A DNA stretch of 64,000 bases from Rhodococcus oxybenzonivorans (GTDB taxonomy: Bacteria > Actinomycetota > Actinomycetes > Mycobacteriales > Mycobacteriaceae). The position numbers and the translations under genes were made by a program. Below, piece after piece: positions 17,225 to 28,757 of this stretch. Below the pieces are notes generated by a model that worked only from the letters and a program-made list of their open reading frames with translations, was not told the DNA's origin and did no database searches. Within the stretch, counting starts at the first letter, position 1, and each line of letters starts with the position of its first letter. The stretch is taken from the NCBI RefSeq assembly GCF_003130705.1, contig NZ_CP021354.1, positions 2,666,001-2,730,000 on the forward strand. Reading direction: 5' to 3'.

Positions 17225-19168
17225 ATGGTCGACACATCAGCTCCGAAAGTCACCGAGGAAGAAGCACGAGCTGTAGCGGAGGAAGCGAGGGAATCCGGTT
17301 GGGACAAACCCTCATTCGCAAAGGAACTGTTTCTGGGACGGTTCCGGCTGGATCTGGTTCACCCGTTTCCCCGGCCCGCGGCCGAGGACGCTGCCAAAGC
17401 CGACGAATTCCTGACTCGTCTCCGCGCCCACTGCGAGGAGATGGACGGCAGTGTCATCGAATCCCAGTCGCGAATCCCCGACGAGTACGTTCGCGGCCTC
17501 GCCGACCTGGGATGTTTCGGGCTGAAGATCTCCGAGGAGTACGGCGGACTCGGGCTTTCCCAGGTCGCCTACAACCGGGCGTTGATGCTGGTCGCGTCGG
17601 TGCACCCCAGCCTCGGCGCACTCCTGTCGGCGCACCAGTCGATCGGGGTACCGGAGCCGCTCAAGCTCGCCGGCACACCCGAGCAGAAAGCCGAGTTCCT
17701 GCCGCGGTGTGCCCGAGGTGCCATCTCCGCGTTTCTCCTCACCGAACCGGATGTCGGTTCCGACCCGGCCAGGCTGGCGTCGTCGGCGACTCCCATCGAA
17801 GGCGGGGCGGCCTACGAACTGGACGGCGTGAAGCTGTGGACGACCAACGGCGTCGTCGCGGAACTGCTCGTCGTCATGGCACGGGTTCCGAAGAGTGAGG
17901 GTCACCGCGGCGGGATCTCGGCGTTCGTCGTCGAGGCCGACACCCCGGGCATCACCGTGGAACGGCGCAATGCCTTCATGGGGCTACGCGGGATCGAGAA
18001 CGGCGTGACCCGCATGTACAAGGTTCGCGTTCCCAAAGAAAATCTCATCGGGCGGGAAGGCGACGGACTCAAGATCGCGCTCACCACACTGAACGCCGGC
18101 CGGCTCGCGATACCCGCAATGTGCGCCGGCGCCGGCAAATGGTCGCTGAAGATCGCCAGGGAATGGTCCGGTGTCCGGGTGCAGTGGGGCAAGCCGGTCG
18201 GTGAGCACGCGGCCGTCGCCAACAAGTTGTCATTCATGGCCGCCACCACCTACGCCCTCGAAGCCGTGGTGGACCTGTCGGCACAGATGAACGACGAGGG
18301 CCGCAACGACATCCGGATCGAGGCGGCGCTCGCCAAGCTGTGGTCGTCCGAGATGGCCTGCGTTCTCTCCGACGAGCTCATTCAGGTGCGCGGCGGTCGG
18401 GGATACGAGACTGCGGCGTCACTGGCGGCCCGAGGAGAACGGGCAGTTCCCGCTGAGCAACTCGACCGAGATCTGCGCATCAACAGGATCTTCGAGGGCT
18501 CGAGCGAAATCATGCGTCTGCTCGTCGCCCGCGAGGCCGTCGACGCCCATCTCACGGCGGCAGGCGATCTCGCCGACCCTCACGCCGACACCGGCGCGAA
18601 GGCCCGGGCGGCCGCCAAGGCGAGTGGCTTCTACGCGAAGTGGTTGCCTCAGCTCGTCGCCGGCAAGGGACAAATGCCGATGGCATACGGCGACTTCGGC
18701 ATTCTGGCCAAGCATCTGCGCTTCGTCGAGCGGCATTCCCGCAAACTGGCCCGCTCCACGTTCTACGGCATGGCCCGCTGGCAGGCGGCGCTCGAGAAGC
18801 AGCAGGGATTCCTCGGCCGGGTGGTGGACATCGGCGCAGAACTGTTCGCGATGTCCGCCAGCTGTGTCAAAGCGGAGATGCAGCGCGAGGAGAACGAGGC
18901 CGAGGGAGCCGCGGCCTACGAACTCGCCGACGTGTTCTGCCGGCAGGCCGCACTCCGTGTGGAGAAACTGTTCGACGGGTTGTGGCACAACACCGACGAT
19001 GTCGATCGGCAGGTCGCGCATTCCCTTCTCGAAGGACGGTATGCGTGGCTCGAACGAGGAGTGGTCGACCCCAGCGAGGGCACCGGTCCGTGGATCACCG
19101 AATGGACGCCCGGCGCGTCCACCGAAGAGAATCTCGCCAGGAGGTTCGTCGAATCCACTCGTCTCTGA
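17225..19168 (+). CDS. Acyl-CoA dehydrogenase, long two-domain type
   Basis: A 647-residue FadE protein. Residues about 50-430 form a standard acyl-CoA dehydrogenase (LGCFGLKISEEYGGLGLS, FLLTEPDVGSD, KLWTTNG, RIFEGSSEIMR). About 200 residues of helical C-terminal extension follow, as in very-long-chain dehydrogenases and M. tuberculosis FadE10. It should oxidise long acyl-CoA to the 2-enoyl form with FAD. AGGAGG precedes the ATG. It stands alone, between a convergent-side spacer and the divergent glycosidase. Confidence 0.9.
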   Translation: MVDTSAPKVTEEEARAVAEEARESGWDKPSFAKELFLGRFRLDLVHPFPRPAAEDAAKADEFLTRLRAHCEEMDGSVIESQSRIPDEYVRGLADLGCFGLKISEEYGGLGLSQVAYNRALMLVASVHPSLGALLSAHQSIGVPEPLKLAGTPEQKAEFLPRCARGAISAFLLTEPDVGSDPARLASSATPIEGGAAYELDGVKLWTTNGVVAELLVVMARVPKSEGHRGGISAFVVEADTPGITVERRNAFMGLRGIENGVTRMYKVRVPKENLIGREGDGLKIALTTLNAGRLAIPAMCAGAGKWSLKIAREWSGVRVQWGKPVGEHAAVANKLSFMAATTYALEAVVDLSAQMNDEGRNDIRIEAALAKLWSSEMACVLSDELIQVRGGRGYETAASLAARGERAVPAEQLDRDLRINRIFEGSSEIMRLLVAREAVDAHLTAAGDLADPHADTGAKARAAAKASGFYAKWLPQLVAGKGQMPMAYGDFGILAKHLRFVERHSRKLARSTFYGMARWQAALEKQQGFLGRVVDIGAELFAMSASCVKAEMQREENEAEGAAAYELADVFCRQAALRVEKLFDGLWHNTDDVDRQVAHSLLEGRYAWLERGVVDPSEGTGPWITEWTPGASTEENLARRFVESTRL

Positions 19169-19176
19169 CGGCAGCA

Positions 19177-19235
19177 TGCCACGACACTGACCCCCGAGCT
19201 GCCACGACTCCGACCCAGGGGGTGCCACGACCTCG
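19177..19235 (+). repeat. Degenerate 23-base tandem repeat
   Basis: TGCCACGAC recurs at 19177, 19200 and 19223 with an exact 23-base period. The intervening bases are only partly alike (TGACCCCCGAGC, CGACCCAGGGGG). It begins eight bases after the acyl-CoA dehydrogenase stop. No function is evident. Confidence 0.5.
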
Positions 19236-19725
19236 CGTAACGGGTGGAACTGAGGTCGACTCTTGCCGTCTTCACGGTCGGCCTTGTCGTGCGACCCACG
19301 GTCGGCAATGTCTTCCGCCTATGGACGAAACTGCCGTCGAACTGGGCCATTGAGGTCCGTCCGGGGGTGGTTTAACGTGGAGGTGCGGGCCGTATCCCGT
19401 CGGGTCGAGACTGGGCATTCCGGGATACGACTCGCCGGGGGGCACAGATGACGAAGTCGCGCAGCAGGCCCGCCGATTCGAAGTTCGGCGTGAGCCGGCC
19501 CGAGAATTTCTCTGCGCGCGATCTCCATCGACCGGACGAGCGGGATCTGCCGGCTCGGCACGCCACGGCAGCCACCGACCGGTGAAAACGCGGTACGCCT
19601 ATCCTGGATAATCGGTGCAGAGCTCTGTTCTCCGTAGGACAGCCAGCTCGTCAGTGACCTGCCGGCTCATCCGTGACCTGCGTGTCAGTGACACCGTGTC
19701 CCGCCAGTCGCAGAGAGGACCTCTC
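19236..19725. other. Long spacer before the his operon
   Basis: Nothing convincing is encoded here apart from the weak small frame at 19448. An exact nine-base inverted repeat CGTATCCCG/CGGGATACG (19391-19399 and 19421-19429) spans a 21-base loop. The hisD promoter must lie in the right-hand end. No T-box or other riboswitch architecture that I can recognise is present. Confidence 0.5.
19448..19585 (+). CDS. Possible small basic/acidic mixed-charge protein
   Basis: A 45-codon frame beginning MTKSRSRPADSKFG and ending with TDR. It is rich in Arg, Asp and Pro and has no hydrophobic segment. GGGGGG lies five bases before the ATG. It follows the inverted repeat at 19391-19429. The evidence is weak: no homologue is recalled and the length allows chance. 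Confidence 0.22.
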   Translation: MTKSRSRPADSKFGVSRPENFSARDLHRPDERDLPARHATAATDR

Positions 19726-22798
<3,073 letters not shown>

Positions 22799-22811
22799 TC
22801 GGATCGCCTTC

Positions 22812-22964
22812 GTGAGCGTCGTCCTGGTGTACGTGCTGTTCATCGCCGCCGGAATAGCGGCGGGCGGCGCGTACTCGATGTGGAAGTTCAACAAGCTGGC
22901 CTCGGGTGTGCTGCTGGCACTGGCTGTGCTGGCGGCAGTGGCGGGCGTCGTCAGGCTGCTGTAG
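22812..22964 (+). CDS. Small two-helix membrane protein in the his operon
   Basis: A 50-residue hydrophobic protein starting at GTG: VSVVLVYVLFIAAGIAAGG, then a YSMWKFNKLAS turn, then LLALAVLAAVAGVVRLL. It fits two transmembrane helices with a basic loop. Its TAG stop overlaps the GTG of the MFS gene by one base. The tight placement argues that it is real. Function unknown. Confidence 0.65.
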   Translation: MSVVLVYVLFIAAGIAAGGAYSMWKFNKLASGVLLALAVLAAVAGVVRLL

Positions 22965-24154
22965 TGCCTGTCGCCTCCGTGACCGGACCCCGGTTGCTAC
23001 GCACTCCTGGTCTGCTCGCCGCGCTGGTGATGGGTGCGGCGGCGTTCGGTGGGTGGGCGGTACTGCTCCCTGTGGTGCCGCTGATCGTGTCTCTGTCGGG
23101 AGGTTCGGATACCCTCGCCGGTGGTGTGACTGCCGTTTTCATGGCCGCCACGGTGCTGACGCAATTCGGCGTGCCCCGGCTCTTACGCAGGTGGGGCTAC
23201 CGATGGGTGCTTGCGGCCGGATGCCTCCTCCTGGGGCCGCCGTCCTTACTGTTCCTGCTGTCCACCGAGGCGATTCCGGTTCTCGCCGTGTCCGCGGTGC
23301 GGGGTGCGGGTTTCGGAATGCTTACGGTGGCGGGCAGCGCTCTCGTCGCCGAACTGGTTCCGCGGGAGATGCTCGGCCGGGCCACAGGCGCGCAGGGGAT
23401 CGCGGTGGCTGCCGCGCAGATGGTGGGCCTGCCCGCGGGGCTGGCAATCATGCAGCACTGGTCCGCCACGCCGGTTTTCGTACTCGGTGCGCTGATTCCC
23501 TTGCTGGCGGTGGGCGCCGTCACTCGGCTGCCGCACCTGCATCCACGCCCGGCCGGTACCGCACGAGGGCGTCTTCCGCTGTCGGTCCGGCTCGTGCCGT
23601 GGCTGTCCATTGCCACGGTGGCTGCAGCGTTCGGCGGTGTGTCGAGTCTCCTGCCGATCGCCATTGCCGAGCGGGCGTCCCTCGCCGGCGGGGTCCTCGC
23701 GGTGGTCAGCGGCGCCGCAGTGTGCGGACGTTACGCGGCGGGGTCGTTCTCCGACCGGGTCGGAGTTGGCCGGGCGTTGATGCCCGCGCTTGCGTTCACC
23801 TGCGGCGGTCTGGCGCTGTTCGCGGTCGCGGCACGGAACGGGGACTGGATCGTCCTGGTCTGTGCGGCAGTGATGTTCGGGTTCGGATTCGGCGCCGTTC
23901 AGAACGAATCGCTGGTCATGATCTTCACCGCGGCCGGGCCCGCCCGATTCGGTGCCGCGAGCGCCGGATGGAACATCGGATTCGACGCCGGCACAGGATT
24001 CGGGTCCCTCACCCTGGGGGCCGTCGCTTCGGTGGCGGGGTATTCGTGGGTCTTTGCGGTGGCGGCGATGGCGGTGGCCGTCGTCCCGGCGACGGGAATG
24101 CTGGTCGGCCGCGCCCTAGGGGGCCGGACACGGCCGGATAGAATCGATTCATGA
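22964..24154 (+). CDS. MFS transporter within the his operon
   Basis: A 396-residue major facilitator protein with about twelve hydrophobic segments and a basic middle loop ([15 protein letters not shown]). A weak motif-A loop, [10 protein letters not shown], lies between segments 2 and 3; [16 protein letters not shown] sequence ([17 protein letters not shown]) marks the second half. Start is GTG, overlapping the previous stop; hisH overlaps its end (ATGA). Its position between hisB and hisH suggests export of a histidine-related product or a passenger gene. Substrate unknown. Confidence 0.8.
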   Translation: MPVASVTGPRLLRTPGLLAALVMGAAAFGGWAVLLPVVPLIVSLSGGSDTLAGGVTAVFMAATVLTQFGVPRLLRRWGYRWVLAAGCLLLGPPSLLFLLSTEAIPVLAVSAVRGAGFGMLTVAGSALVAELVPREMLGRATGAQGIAVAAAQMVGLPAGLAIMQHWSATPVFVLGALIPLLAVGAVTRLPHLHPRPAGTARGRLPLSVRLVPWLSIATVAAAFGGVSSLLPIAIAERASLAGGVLAVVSGAAVCGRYAAGSFSDRVGVGRALMPALAFTCGGLALFAVAARNGDWIVLVCAAVMFGFGFGAVQNESLVMIFTAAGPARFGAASAGWNIGFDAGTGFGSLTLGAVASVAGYSWVFAVAAMAVAVVPATGMLVGRALGGRTRPDRIDS

Positions 24155-24786
24155 CCGTCCCCACCATTGCAGTCCTCGATTACGGCTCCGGCAATCTGCA
24201 TTCGGCCACCCGCGCGCTGGCTCGCACCGGTGCACAGGTCGAGGTGACGGCAGACCACAAGTTGGCTCTCGCGGCGGACGGCCTGGTGGTTCCCGGGGTT
24301 GGCGCTTTCGCCGCCTGCATGGACGGGCTTCGCGCGGTGCGCGGTGAGCGACTCATCGGCCAGCGCCTCGCCGGTGGCAGGCCGGTTCTCGGCATTTGCG
24401 TGGGCATGCAGATCATGTTCGAACGCGGAGTCGAATTCGGTGTGGAGGCGGAGGGCTGCGGTGAATGGCCGGGCACGGTCGAACGCCTTCAGGCCGCTGT
24501 CCTGCCGCACATGGGATGGAACACGGTCGAGGCGCCCGACGACAGCACCTTGTTCAAGGGAATCGATCCCGACACCCGGTTCTACTTCGTGCACTCCTAC
24601 GCGGTGCAGAAGTGGGAGATGCCCACGCCGGAGCGGCTGGCACCGCCCGCACTGACGTGGGCGGATCACGGTGGGAAGTTCCTCGCGGCCGTCGAGAACG
24701 GTGCATTGTCCGCCACCCAGTTCCACCCGGAGAAATCCGGTGACGCGGGAGCGGAGTTGCTCCGGAACTGGGTGCGCAGCTTGTGA
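24151..24786 (+). CDS. hisH: Imidazole glycerol phosphate synthase, glutamine amidotransferase subunit
   Basis: A 211-residue class I glutamine amidotransferase that supplies ammonia to HisF. The nucleophile Cys is in [13 protein letters not shown] and the His/Glu pair in [12 protein letters not shown]. The start [14 protein letters not shown] is standard. It overlaps the MFS gene and the next membrane-protein gene. HisF, its partner, is three genes on. Confidence 0.95.
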   Translation: MTVPTIAVLDYGSGNLHSATRALARTGAQVEVTADHKLALAADGLVVPGVGAFAACMDGLRAVRGERLIGQRLAGGRPVLGICVGMQIMFERGVEFGVEAEGCGEWPGTVERLQAAVLPHMGWNTVEAPDDSTLFKGIDPDTRFYFVHSYAVQKWEMPTPERLAPPALTWADHGGKFLAAVENGALSATQFHPEKSGDAGAELLRNWVRSL

Positions 24787-25043
24787 CGCCATCACCCGGT
24801 GAGGGGAGCGGTGACCTGTCGATCGGCCGGCTCGCCGTGTGCGCACTGGGTGCGGCCACCGTGGTGCTGGTGCTCGCCACCACCGTCATTCTCGTCGTGA
24901 AGCCGGGGCCGGTCCTGGGCCTGGTCGTCGGACTTCTGGGAGTCGCGGGGGCGATCGCGTCCATGGGGTACGTGTCGAAGCGCATGACCCGCAACGCCTA
25001 CGGTGACGATCCGCAGGACCCCGAGCCGGGTTCCGGGCGCTGA
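24783..25043 (+). CDS. Small two-helix membrane protein
   Basis: An 86-residue protein. Residues about 16-40 ([23 protein letters not shown] as core) and 43-62 ([21 protein letters not shown] as core) are two transmembrane helices; the C-terminus is charged ([19 protein letters not shown]). GTG start overlaps the hisH stop. It is conserved in place by its coupling to hisH and priA, but no function is known to me. Confidence 0.7.
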   Translation: MTPSPGEGSGDLSIGRLAVCALGAATVVLVLATTVILVVKPGPVLGLVVGLLGVAGAIASMGYVSKRMTRNAYGDDPQDPEPGSGR

Positions 25044-25062
25044 GCGACTAGGGTTGTCGCAC

Positions 25063-25797
25063 GTGAGCCTGGTCCTTTTGCCTGCTGTAGATGTCGTCAA
25101 CGGTGAAGCTGTTCGCCTCGTCCAGGGGGAGGCAGGGAGCGAGACCGGGTACGGCTCGCCTCGTGATGCCGCCCTTGCGTGGCAGAACGACGGTGCCGAG
25201 TGGGTGCACATCGTCGACCTCGACGCCGCATTCGGTCGCGGTTCGAATCGGGAACTCCTCGCCGACGTCGTGGGTGAGCTCGACATCCAGGTCGAACTGT
25301 CCGGGGGAATCCGCGACGACGAGTCGCTCGAGGCCGCTCTGGCCACCGGGTGCGGCCGTGTGAATCTCGGTACCGCCGCCATCGAGAATCCCGACTGGTG
25401 CGCCCGCGCGATCGCGAAGTACGGCGACAAGATCGCCGTCGGTCTCGATGTCAGGCTGATCGACGGTGAGTATCAGCTCCGTGGCCGCGGCTGGGTCACC
25501 GAGGGCGGAAACCTGTGGGAGACCCTCGCGCGTCTCGACCGGGACGGTTGCTCGCGCTACGTCGTCACCGATGTGAGCAAGGACGGCACCCTGACCGGCC
25601 CCAATCTCGAACTCCTCGCGCAGGTGTGTGCGGCCACCGACGCGCCCGTCGTGGCGTCGGGTGGTGTGTCCACCATCGACGATCTGACGGCGATCGCCGG
25701 ACTCGTCGATCAGGGCGTCGAGGGCGCCATCGTCGGCAAGGCGCTCTACGCGGGACGTTTCACGCTCCCCGAGGCGCTCGCCGCGGTCTCGGGCTGA
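25063..25797 (+). CDS. priA: Bifunctional HisA/TrpF isomerase PriA
   Basis: A 244-residue (beta/alpha)8 isomerase. It acts on ProFAR in histidine synthesis, and in actinobacteria the same enzyme acts on phosphoribosylanthranilate. The first catalytic Asp is in [15 protein letters not shown], the second in [16 protein letters not shown]; phosphate loops are ELSGGIRDD and [10 protein letters not shown]. No trpF is present in the trp cluster 5 kb away, which supports the dual role. GTG start at 25063, 20 bases after the membrane-protein gene. Confidence 0.93.
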   Translation: MSLVLLPAVDVVNGEAVRLVQGEAGSETGYGSPRDAALAWQNDGAEWVHIVDLDAAFGRGSNRELLADVVGELDIQVELSGGIRDDESLEAALATGCGRVNLGTAAIENPDWCARAIAKYGDKIAVGLDVRLIDGEYQLRGRGWVTEGGNLWETLARLDRDGCSRYVVTDVSKDGTLTGPNLELLAQVCAATDAPVVASGGVSTIDDLTAIAGLVDQGVEGAIVGKALYAGRFTLPEALAAVSG

Positions 25798-25804
25798 TCC
25801 GGTC

Positions 25805-26635
25805 ATGAGCCCGAACCGCGATCCTCAGGAACTGCTCGCCGTTGCCGGTGAGCTGCTCGACGGCGTCCACGACCGGTTCGTTGCCGGGGTGGGGTCGCCG
25901 AGTGCCGTGCACAAGGGACCCGACGACTTCGCGACTGCTCTCGACCTCGAACTCGAGAAACGGCTGACCGGAGAACTTCAGGATCGGACCGGCATCGCGG
26001 TTCACGGCGAGGAATTCGGTGGCCCCGATCTCGACGCAGGATTGGTGTGGGTTCTCGATCCCATCGACGGCACCTTCAACTACTCGGCAGGATTGCCGAC
26101 GGCGGGCACACTTCTCGCCCTGCTCGACGACGGTGTCCCGGTCCTCGGTCTCACGTGGCTGCCGCTCGTCGGGCGACGGTACGCGGCCGTGGCGGACGGG
26201 CCGCTCCTCGAGGGCGGTCTGCCGCTGCCGCGTCTCACCGAGACGTCGCTGGCCTCGTCGATCGTGGGAATGGGCGCACTGAACATCGACAGCCGCGGAC
26301 GTATCCCCGGGCCTTATCGGCTGCAGGTTCTCGCTCAGCTCAGCCGGGTGTCGTCGCGGATCCGGATCCACGGCTCCACCGGCGTCGACCTCGCCTTCAC
26401 CGCGGCGGGAATACTCGGTGGCACGGTGGTGTTCGGCCACAATGCGTGGGACAACGCCGCCGGCGTGGCTCTGGTGCGGGCGGCGGGTGGCGTGGTCACG
26501 GATCTCGCAGGTCAGCCGTGGACGATCGCTTCAGATTCTGTGCTGGCCGGTGCCCCCGGAGTGCACGGTGAGATTCTCGACATTCTCGGATCGCTGGGTG
26601 ACCCCCGCGCCGAGCTCTCGGAAGGGCTTACGTAA
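25805..26635 (+). CDS. impA: Inositol monophosphatase-family phosphatase
   Basis: A 276-residue Li+-sensitive-type phosphatase. The metal sites are visible: [20 protein letters not shown] (DPxDGT), and [17 protein letters not shown] near the C-terminus. Located between priA and hisF, as ImpA (Rv1604) is in M. tuberculosis. It may act on inositol phosphate, or as a histidinol-phosphate phosphatase, since no other such enzyme is seen in this cluster; the second is an inference. It ends one base into the hisF start. Confidence 0.88.
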   Translation: MSPNRDPQELLAVAGELLDGVHDRFVAGVGSPSAVHKGPDDFATALDLELEKRLTGELQDRTGIAVHGEEFGGPDLDAGLVWVLDPIDGTFNYSAGLPTAGTLLALLDDGVPVLGLTWLPLVGRRYAAVADGPLLEGGLPLPRLTETSLASSIVGMGALNIDSRGRIPGPYRLQVLAQLSRVSSRIRIHGSTGVDLAFTAAGILGGTVVFGHNAWDNAAGVALVRAAGGVVTDLAGQPWTIASDSVLAGAPGVHGEILDILGSLGDPRAELSEGLT

Positions 26636-27408
26636 TGACTCTGGCAGTGCGGGTTATCCCTTGCCTCGACGTCGATGCAGGACGCGTCGTCAAGGGCGTC
26701 AACTTCGAGAATCTGCGCGATGCAGGGGATCCGGTGGAGTTGGCGGCCGCCTACGACGCACAGGGTGCCGACGAGCTCACCTTCCTCGATGTCACAGCCT
26801 CGACCGCGGCCCGTGGCACCATGCTCGATGTCGTGAGCCGGACGGCGGAACAGGTCTTCATTCCGCTCACCGTCGGCGGCGGCGTCCGTACCGTCGAGGA
26901 CGTCGACCGGTTGCTGCGTGCCGGTGCCGACAAGGTCAGCGTCAACACCGCGGCCATCGCCCGGCCCGAACTGCTTCGTGAACTGAGCGAGCGTTTCGGG
27001 TCCCAGTGCATCGTGCTGTCCGTGGATGCGCGCACGGTCCCGCAGGGTCAGCCGGACACCGCGTCCGGATGGGAAGTGACCACCCATGGCGGCAAGCGCG
27101 GAACCGGGATCGATGCGGTCGAGTGGGCGGTGCGCGGCGCCGAACTGGGTGTCGGCGAAATTCTGCTCAACTCCATGGACGCCGACGGGACGAAAGCGGG
27201 CTTCGACCTCCCGATGATCCGCGCCGTGCGGGCGGCCGTGCACGTGCCGGTGATCGCGAGCGGGGGAGCGGGTGCTGTGGAGCATTTCGCACCCGCCGTC
27301 GACGCGGGCGCCGACGCGGTACTGGCCGCAAGTGTCTTCCATTTCGGCGACATGACGATCGCCGAAGTGAAGACGTCCATGCGCGAAGAAGGGATCACCG
27401 TCCGATGA
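26635..27408 (+). CDS. hisF: Imidazole glycerol phosphate synthase, cyclase subunit
   Basis: A 257-residue (beta/alpha)8 cyclase. It uses ammonia from HisH to form imidazole glycerol phosphate and AICAR. The catalytic Asp residues are in [15 protein letters not shown] and [11 protein letters not shown]; phosphate loops are GGGVRT and ASGGAGA. The ATG overlaps the previous TAA by one base, and hisI overlaps its end by four. Confidence 0.96.
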   Translation: MTLAVRVIPCLDVDAGRVVKGVNFENLRDAGDPVELAAAYDAQGADELTFLDVTASTAARGTMLDVVSRTAEQVFIPLTVGGGVRTVEDVDRLLRAGADKVSVNTAAIARPELLRELSERFGSQCIVLSVDARTVPQGQPDTASGWEVTTHGGKRGTGIDAVEWAVRGAELGVGEILLNSMDADGTKAGFDLPMIRAVRAAVHVPVIASGGAGAVEHFAPAVDAGADAVLAASVFHFGDMTIAEVKTSMREEGITVR

Positions 27409-27749
27409 GTCTCGACCCCGCTATCGCCTCGCGGCTCAAGCGCAACGACGCTGGCCTGTTCAGCGCCGTCGCTCAGGAACGGTCGACGGGTGACGTCCTG
27501 ATGGTGGCGTGGATGGATGACGAAGCACTCGCCCGCACCCTCGACACCCGCAAGGGCACCTACTACTCCCGTTCCCGCCAGCAGTACTGGGTGAAGGGGG
27601 AGACGTCCGGGCACACGCAGTACGTCCACGAGGTGCGGCTCGACTGCGACGGCGACACGGTGCTTCTGATCGTGGATCAGGAAGGCGCTGCATGTCATAC
27701 GGGCACGCACACGTGCTTCGACACCGACGTTCTGCTCGCCGCGCCGTAG
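27405..27749 (+). CDS. hisI: Phosphoribosyl-AMP cyclohydrolase
   Basis: A 114-residue monofunctional cyclohydrolase, not fused to HisE. Metal-binding segments are [12 protein letters not shown] and [27 protein letters not shown] is the substrate loop. It ends the his operon. hisG and hisE are not in this window. Confidence 0.95.
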   Translation: MSLDPAIASRLKRNDAGLFSAVAQERSTGDVLMVAWMDDEALARTLDTRKGTYYSRSRQQYWVKGETSGHTQYVHEVRLDCDGDTVLLIVDQEGAACHTGTHTCFDTDVLLAAP

Positions 27750-27761
27750 AAGTTCCGGACG

Positions 27762-27832
27762 CTCGGGCAGAACGTCCCGCATGCCCTCGGGCAGAACGTC
27801 CCGCATGCCCTCGGGCAGAATGCCCGCATGCC
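27762..27832 (+). repeat. 24-base tandem repeat whose last copy forms a start codon
   Basis: Two identical copies (27762-27785, 27786-27809) of CTCGGGCAGAACGTCCCGCATGCC are followed by a 23-base variant (27810-27832). Each copy ends GCATGCC; in the last copy that ATG is the start of the tautomerase gene. It begins 12 bases after hisI. Confidence 0.9.
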
Positions 27833-28007
27833 ATTGATCCAGATCAGTCAGACAACCGGGCTCACCACCGAGCAGAAGCGCGCGACCATCGAAGCGGTCA
27901 CCAAGGCGTACGCCGAGGCGACGGGTAAGGACCCGGCGAAGGTCTGGGTGACGATTGCGGACGTGCCGGCCGAGAACTGGGGTGTCGGCGGGTCGCCGCT
28001 GGGGTGA
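27828..28007 (+). CDS. 4-oxalocrotonate tautomerase-family protein
   Basis: A 59-residue protein with the mature N-terminal proline: MPLIQISQTTGLTTEQK. Residues up to about 48 (KVWVTIADVPAENWG) follow the family fold, and the length fits the usual 60-75 residues. Such enzymes use Pro1 as general base for keto-enol tautomerisation. The start codon lies in a 24-base repeat and the last codons and stop lie in a 27-base repeat. No catabolic genes are adjacent except the extradiol dioxygenase at 28758, on the other side of a marR gene. Confidence 0.78.
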   Translation: MPLIQISQTTGLTTEQKRATIEAVTKAYAEATGKDPAKVWVTIADVPAENWGVGGSPLG

Positions 28008-28065
28008 GGTGCGGTCGGGTCGCCGCTGGGGTGAGGTGCGGTCGGGTCGCCGCTGGGGTGAGGTG
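27991..28065 (+). repeat. 27-base tandem repeat containing the tautomerase stop codon
   Basis: Units of 27 bases begin at 27991, 28018 and 28045 (the last is 21 bases long). The copies are identical where they overlap and begin GGTCGCCGCTGGGGTGAGGT. The first copy holds the final codons GSPLG and the TGA of the tautomerase gene. The array ends 11 bases before the marR stop. Confidence 0.9.
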
Positions 28066-28076
28066 GACTCGGCGCG

Positions 28077-28586
28077 TCACGCTCTTCCGGTGCCGGCGGC
28101 GATGCCCTTGTCGAGTTGGGTGAGCATGGCGCTGCCGAGTTCGGAGAGCTGACGTACTTGGTCCGTGGAGAGGCCGTCGAAGACGAGTGCGCGGACGGAT
28201 TCGACGTGGGGTGGTGCGGCCTCCACTACTTTGGCCATCCCTGCCTCGGTGAGGACGGCGTCGGAACCACGGCTTCCCCGGATGCTCTCTCGCCGGACCC
28301 AGCCGGCTTTTTCCATCTTGGTGATGACGTGGGACAGCCGCGACAGTGACGCGTTGGCCCTCTGCGCGAGCAAGGAGAGCTGAAGTCGGCGGTTATTTTC
28401 GCCGGACAGGGAGGCGAGGACGAAGTACTCGAAGTGGGTGAGCGCCGAGTCGCGCTGCAGCTGGGCGTCGAGGGCCGCGGGCAGGCGGGTGACGAGTGCG
28501 ATGAGGGTGAGCCACGCCTGCTGCTGATCGGCGTCGAGCCAGCGTGTCTCCGTCTGCGTCGAGCTGTCCTCGTCGTACCCACCCAT
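28077..28586 (-). CDS. MarR-family transcriptional regulator
   Basis: A 169-residue winged-helix protein. LSLLAQRANASLSRLSHVITKMEKAGWVRRE is the recognition region, followed by a wing containing GSDAVLTEAG. Helices at both ends (LDADQQQAWLTLIALVTRL, LSTDQVRQLSELGSAML) form the dimer. GGAGG lies about nine bases before the ATG. It is divergent from an extradiol dioxygenase-family gene, with a palindrome between them, and probably represses it. Confidence 0.88.
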   Translation of the reverse strand: MGGYDEDSSTQTETRWLDADQQQAWLTLIALVTRLPAALDAQLQRDSALTHFEYFVLASLSGENNRRLQLSLLAQRANASLSRLSHVITKMEKAGWVRRESIRGSRGSDAVLTEAGMAKVVEAAPPHVESVRALVFDGLSTDQVRQLSELGSAMLTQLDKGIAAGTGRA

Positions 28587-28709
28587 GAGTGGTGTCCTCC
28601 ATTTCGTGCGCCGAACCGCTGTGCGACCTCTTCACCATAGGCAGCACGCCGCCTGCGGAACGGTACCCGGGAATAGTTGTCGGATCCGCGTGTTGACTCC
28701 TATACTAGC

Positions 28710-28721
28710 TTGAAGGTTCAA
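28710..28721. promoter_or_regulatory. Candidate MarR operator
   Basis: TTGAA and TTCAA flank a GG centre. The site follows a TATACT sequence (28701-28706) that could be a -10 box for the dioxygenase gene (start 28758). It lies in the divergent region between that gene and marR. Binding is inferred. Confidence 0.5.
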
Positions 28722-28757
28722 CTTAGGGCCTTGCGAGTCGGACCTCGAGGAGTCACG

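Noticed and set aside
27762..28065. CRISPR-like array
   Set aside because: Units are contiguous with no unique spacers, and no cas genes are present.
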